Of a stretch of 15,223 nucleotides of DNA, positions 12,451 to 15,223 are shown piece after piece. Numbering within the stretch: the first letter of the stretch is position 1; the number at the start of each line of letters is the position of its first letter. The notes under the pieces are model-generated. The model saw only the letters and a program-made list of their open reading frames with translations, was not told the origin of the DNA and made no database searches. Origin of the DNA: an uncultured Collinsella sp. (GTDB lineage: Bacteria; Actinomycetota; Coriobacteriia; Coriobacteriales; Coriobacteriaceae); the NCBI GenBank assembly GCA_900548515.1, contig URKU01000043.1:1-15223 (forward strand), read 5' to 3'. A program made the translations under genes and the position numbers.

Positions 12451-12744
12451 GGTGTCTCCTTGCGGTGGCGTTGCAGATGCCCCGTTCATACCCGTCGGGC
12501 TCAAACGATAGACGGTCAATTGCCCGGCCAAAAGGATAGATTCCAATTGGGAAAGTAGGTTTGCATAAAAGTACCTTCAGAATGTGACAAACAAATGGGA
12601 TGGTTAAACGTTTTATCCCGTCTACCCTGCGGTTTTTTACCACTTGCCTAAATGACGAACGCATAACCTCTGATAAGGGTTTTACTAAAGGAGTACCAAC
12701 GTTTATCAATGCGCCGTGGTGGCGCCGGGCCAGGAGGTAACATC
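12451..12744. other. Divergent spacer, no gene seen
   Basis: This 294-bp stretch separates the nitroreductase from the 96-aa gene. It is more AT-rich than its surroundings, as expected for two divergent promoters. On the minus strand TTGACC (12515-12520) could be a -35 for the nitroreductase, without a -10 at good distance. On the plus strand AAAGGAG near 12686 and a small GCGCC/GGCGC hairpin (12711-12725) precede the gene. No RNA gene or repeat is recognised. Confidence 0.5.
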
Positions 12745-13035
12745 ATGTTCCAGGCTGGAGATGTCGTCGAGACCGATTTCGAAGGATTTCTGAAGCTGCT
12801 GCGTTCCAAGACGCGCGCTTTCGTGTCGATCAACGATCACGAGTACTACATCACGCACACCGATGGCTATTGGCGTGTTCAGGATTGCGAGGCCCTCAAC
12901 GACAAGGGCCACTTTACTGACTGTTCTGAGTTGGTCAACACGGTCTGCGAGGTCGTCGAGCTGCCGTGGATTGCCGGCAAGAGCCTGCATGACAGCTTCT
13001 CGGGCGCTACGGTCTATGAGGCCGTCGCCGCTTAA
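12745..13035 (+). CDS. Small conserved-looking protein of unknown function
   Basis: A 96-aa acidic protein I do not recognise. It opens MFQAGDVVETDFEGFLKLL and contains a compact mixed pattern, HEYYITHTDGYWRVQDCEAL, with two cysteines further on. There is no signal peptide, membrane segment or obvious motif, so it is probably a small soluble cytoplasmic domain. The start at 12745 is well supported by AGGAGG (12732-12737) eight bases upstream. An in-frame ATG at 12709 also exists, with its own distant AAAGGAG. C-ending codon preference matches neighbouring genes. A proper terminator follows, so it is its own transcription unit. Confidence 0.82.
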   Translation: MFQAGDVVETDFEGFLKLLRSKTRAFVSINDHEYYITHTDGYWRVQDCEALNDKGHFTDCSELVNTVCEVVELPWIAGKSLHDSFSGATVYEAVAA

Positions 13036-13061
13036 CAGGCAATAAAACCCGATTTTCACGT

Positions 13062-13097
13062 GACCGCTGGCGCCGCCCCCGCGCCGGCGGTCTTTTT
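13062..13097 (+). terminator. Intrinsic terminator of the 96-aa gene
   Basis: GACCGCTGGCGC (13062-13073) pairs with GCGCCGGCGGTC (13081-13092) with one T/G wobble, a C-rich 7-base loop, and five Ts directly after. A textbook intrinsic terminator, 26 bases past the stop codon. Confidence 0.92.
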
Positions 13098-13140
13098 CTG
13101 CCGATAGGCCATAAAAATGCACGCATTTGCGGAGAGCCTG

Positions 13141-13201
13141 TTGACGATAGTCAAAACTCGGACTAATCTAGAGACACATAATTGGTCAAAAATCGGACAA
13201 T
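13141..13201 (+). promoter_or_regulatory. Promoter and repeated operator of the marR-ABC operon
   Basis: TTGACG (13141-13146) and TAATCT (13164-13169) with a 17-bp spacer form a good housekeeping promoter. A direct repeat overlaps and follows it: GTCAAAACTCGGACTAA (13150-13166) and GTCAAAAATCGGACAAT (13185-13201), differing at three positions, 35 bp apart. TTGAC/GTCAA (13141-13145, 13150-13154) and AATTG/CAATT (13181-13185, 13198-13202) are small inverted repeats at each site. Their placement over the -35/-10 spacer and just after the start site fits autorepression by the MarR protein. Confidence 0.7.
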
Positions 13202-13216
13202 TGAATGGTGGGATAG

Positions 13217-13717
13217 ATGAATAGTGCGGTTACGCTGGTCGACTTCGATCGGTTGCTCAATGGACTCGACCATATCTATTCGGAGTTCTCGCGCGCCTGC
13301 GGCCTTTCGGACTGCGCCTATTGGATGCTCGTCGACACCAGCACGGCGGGCGGCAGTATTGCCGTAAGCCGTCTGACAAGCGAATGGTTCTACAGCAAGC
13401 AGACCATCAATTCGGCGATCAAGACGCTTAGGGCGCGAGGGCTTGCGACGTTGGAGTTTGCCGAGGGCAGTCGTAAGAACAAGGTTGTGCGACTGACCGA
13501 AGAAGGCGTGCAGTTTGCCAAGCGCTACGCGTTGCCGGCGCAAAAAGCCGAGCAACAGGCATTCGAGGCGCTCGAGCCGTGGGAGCAGCGCGAGATTATG
13601 CGCTTGGTCGGTAAGTTCTCCCATGTTCTGAACGAAGAGTGCGAGGCATTTAAACGGCAAGTGGCCGCCGAGAACGAGGCTGACGATAAGGGCGAGGGGG
13701 ACACATGCGACTCTTAA
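13217..13717 (+). CDS. MarR-family transcriptional regulator
   Basis: A 166-aa winged-helix protein. The DNA-binding helices lie around residues 46-72 (SRLTSEWFYSKQTINSAIKT), followed by a wing EFAEGSRKNKVVRLTEEG (80-97). Helices at both ends would form the dimer interface. MarR proteins typically repress an adjacent transporter and release DNA on binding a small compound. The start at 13217 follows GGTGGG. Its stop lies 10 bases beyond the start of the ABC transporter gene, so the two are co-transcribed and probably translationally coupled. The C-terminal ~20 residues are acidic and variable in character. The ligand is unknown. Confidence 0.92.
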   Translation: MNSAVTLVDFDRLLNGLDHIYSEFSRACGLSDCAYWMLVDTSTAGGSIAVSRLTSEWFYSKQTINSAIKTLRARGLATLEFAEGSRKNKVVRLTEEGVQFAKRYALPAQKAEQQAFEALEPWEQREIMRLVGKFSHVLNEECEAFKRQVAAENEADDKGEGDTCDS

Positions 13718-15223
13718 TGAGGTTTATGAGGCCGTACCGCGGTCTGATTGCGGTGACGCTGTTTGCGGTGCTGATAGATAACGTCGGTACGCTGTTGGTT
13801 CCCACGATGCTGGCGAACATGGTCAACACCGGTATTACCACGGGCGATGTCGACTATATATTACGCAACGGCCTGTACATGCTTATCGCGACCGGCATGG
13901 CCAGCGGCGGCACGGTGCTGGGCTGCTATCTTTCGGCGCGCCTGGCCGCCAACGTGGCCTGCGATATCCGCAATGCCGTGTACGACAAGTCGCTCGAGCT
14001 GTCCGCCAGCGACTTTGAGCGCTTTGGCACGGGTTCGATGATCACGCGCTCGCTCAACGACATCAACGTGATTCAGCAAGCTGTCCTTCAGACGATTCAG
14101 CTGGTGCTGCCGGTGCCGTTCTTGGCCGTGGCAGGCATCATTTTTGCTTGGTTCATCGATCCCGCCATGGGTACGCTGCTGGGCGTGGTGGTTGCGATCG
14201 TGCTGGTGGCGGCGGTCTTTACCGTTGCCAACGCCGCGCCGATCTTTATGCGCCTGCAGAGCTTTATCGACCGCATGAACGTGGTGCTGCGCGAGAACAT
14301 CGTGGGCGTGCGCGTCATCCGCGCATTTAACAAGGAGCGCCACGAGGAGCAGCGCCTGGACGAGGTGTTTAGCGATTACGCGGCCAATGCCATCAAGGTC
14401 AACCACCTGTTTGTGGGTCTCGACAGCTCCAGCTTCTTTTTGATGAATATCGCCGAGGTGGCGGTGCTGTGGGTGGGCGGCAACCGCGTGGGCGTCCACG
14501 CCATGCAAATCGGTAGCATCTCGGCCGTGCTGGAGTACGCGATCCTGATCCTGTTCTTTGTGATGACGGCGCAGATGGTGATTCTGACGCTCCCACGCGC
14601 CGCCGCATGCCTGAACCGTGCGCAGCAGGTGTTGGAGATTGAGCCGAGCATCGTGGACGGCAAGCGCACGCTGGACACGTGCGCGGCGGAGTCTGTTGAC
14701 GGTGCCGACGCGGTGGCCGTGTTCGACCACATGTCGTTCCGTTTTGACGATGCCGACGAGGATACCCTGTGCGACCTGAGCTTTGCCTGTCGCCGTAGCC
14801 AGACCACGGCGATTGTAGGCTCGACGGGTTCGGGCAAGTCGACGGTGGCCAAGCTCTTGCTTCGCTTCCACGATGCCACGAAGGGCGCCATTCGCCTGAA
14901 TGGCATCGATCTGCGCGACCTTTCGCAAGACGACATCCGCGGGCGTATCGCCTATGTGCCGCAGAAGGCATGGCTGTTCTCGGGTACGGTGGCGAGCAAC
15001 CTGCGCTTTGGCAACGAAGACGCGACTGAGGCTGACATGCTCCATGCGCTGGAGGTTGCCCAGAGCACCTTTGTGCTCGACCAGCCCCAGGGGCTCGATA
15101 CGCCGGTGGCCCAGGGCGGCACGAACTTCTCGGGTGGTCAGCGCCAGCGCCTGGCGATTGCCCGCGCACTCATGAAGCATGCCGATCTATATATCTTCGA
15201 CGACAGTTTTTCGGCCCTGGACT
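13705..15223 (+). CDS. ABC exporter subunit, fused membrane and ATPase domains (partial, cut by window end)
   Basis: 506 residues are visible and the frame is open to the window end. Residues ~1-320 form a type IV exporter membrane domain with about six hydrophobic segments and the coupling region ENIVGVRVIRAFNKE. The nucleotide-binding domain has Walker A GSTGSGKST (372-380), a Q-loop VPQKAWLFSGTV, signature FSGGQRQRLAIARAL (475-489) and Walker B LYIFDD (495-500) with D-loop SALD. Asp500 stands where the catalytic Glu normally is, as in the non-canonical half of heterodimeric exporters. The start at 13705 overlaps the marR stop by 13 bases and has GAGGGGG just upstream; ATG 13717 or 13726 are alternatives. 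A partner ABC gene probably follows beyond the window. The substrate, drug or lipid, is unknown. Confidence 0.93.
   Translation, partial: MRLLMRFMRPYRGLIAVTLFAVLIDNVGTLLVPTMLANMVNTGITTGDVDYILRNGLYMLIATGMASGGTVLGCYLSARLAANVACDIRNAVYDKSLELSASDFERFGTGSMITRSLNDINVIQQAVLQTIQLVLPVPFLAVAGIIFAWFIDPAMGTLLGVVVAIVLVAAVFTVANAAPIFMRLQSFIDRMNVVLRENIVGVRVIRAFNKERHEEQRLDEVFSDYAANAIKVNHLFVGLDSSSFFLMNIAEVAVLWVGGNRVGVHAMQIGSISAVLEYAILILFFVMTAQMVILTLPRAAACLNRAQQVLEIEPSIVDGKRTLDTCAAESVDGADAVAVFDHMSFRFDDADEDTLCDLSFACRRSQTTAIVGSTGSGKSTVAKLLLRFHDATKGAIRLNGIDLRDLSQDDIRGRIAYVPQKAWLFSGTVASNLRFGNEDATEADMLHALEVAQSTFVLDQPQGLDTPVAQGGTNFSGGQRQRLAIARALMKHADLYIFDDSFSALD

Noticed and set aside
13861..15180. 439-codon open frame opposite the ABC transporter gene
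   Set aside because: The plus-strand frame has all ABC motifs; the antisense product is His/Arg-rich without motifs.

Overview
The window looks like a chromosomal segment of a high-GC, Gram-positive-type bacterium, most likely a coriobacterial actinobacterium close to Collinsella. This rests on codon bias, the style of the proteins and the short intergenic repeats; nothing here is a decisive taxon marker. I see no rRNA, tRNA, CRISPR array, transposase or prophage gene. Nearly all genes are short single transcription units rather than long operons.

Layout. 1-433: unassigned end sequence, a ~50-bp hairpin repeat, then an array of eight TCTCTCTAA/TTAGAGAGA operators in front of a 566-aa AlbA_2/GHKL/winged-helix protein (434-2134). 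2135-2430: a convergent spacer with a second copy of the hairpin repeat and a 72-bp covarying structured element. 2431-3309 (-): a LarE-type sulfur transferase. 3483-4133 (+): a HAD phosphatase/phosphomutase, sharing a strong bidirectional terminator with a LacI-family regulator (4247-5356, -). 5357-5667: a divergent control region holding two hairpin repeats and TGGTAT dyads. 5668-7515 (+): glmS. 7627-8328 (-): a GntR/FCD regulator, divergent from a YeiH-family membrane protein (8522-9556, +). 9823-11040 (+): an NtrC-like regulator with a broken ATPase site. 11125-11700 (+): a single-pass membrane protein of unknown function. 11929-12450 (-): a nitroreductase. 12745-13035 (+): a 96-aa unknown protein. 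13217-15223 (+): a MarR regulator overlapping the first half of a probable heterodimeric ABC exporter, cut by the window end.

Likely gene partnerships are MarR with the ABC exporter (overlapping genes) and GntR with the YeiH protein (divergent neighbours). GlmS supplies glucosamine-6-phosphate for the cell wall. The other genes look functionally independent.

The most unusual material is non-coding or degenerate. It includes the operator array of the AlbA_2 gene, a two-copy structured element with compensatory changes placed just after two unrelated minus-strand genes, and a set of hairpin repeats whose loops share a GGGACAGG-like core while the stems differ. It also includes an enhancer-binding-protein relative that has lost its Walker A lysine and GAFTGA loop.
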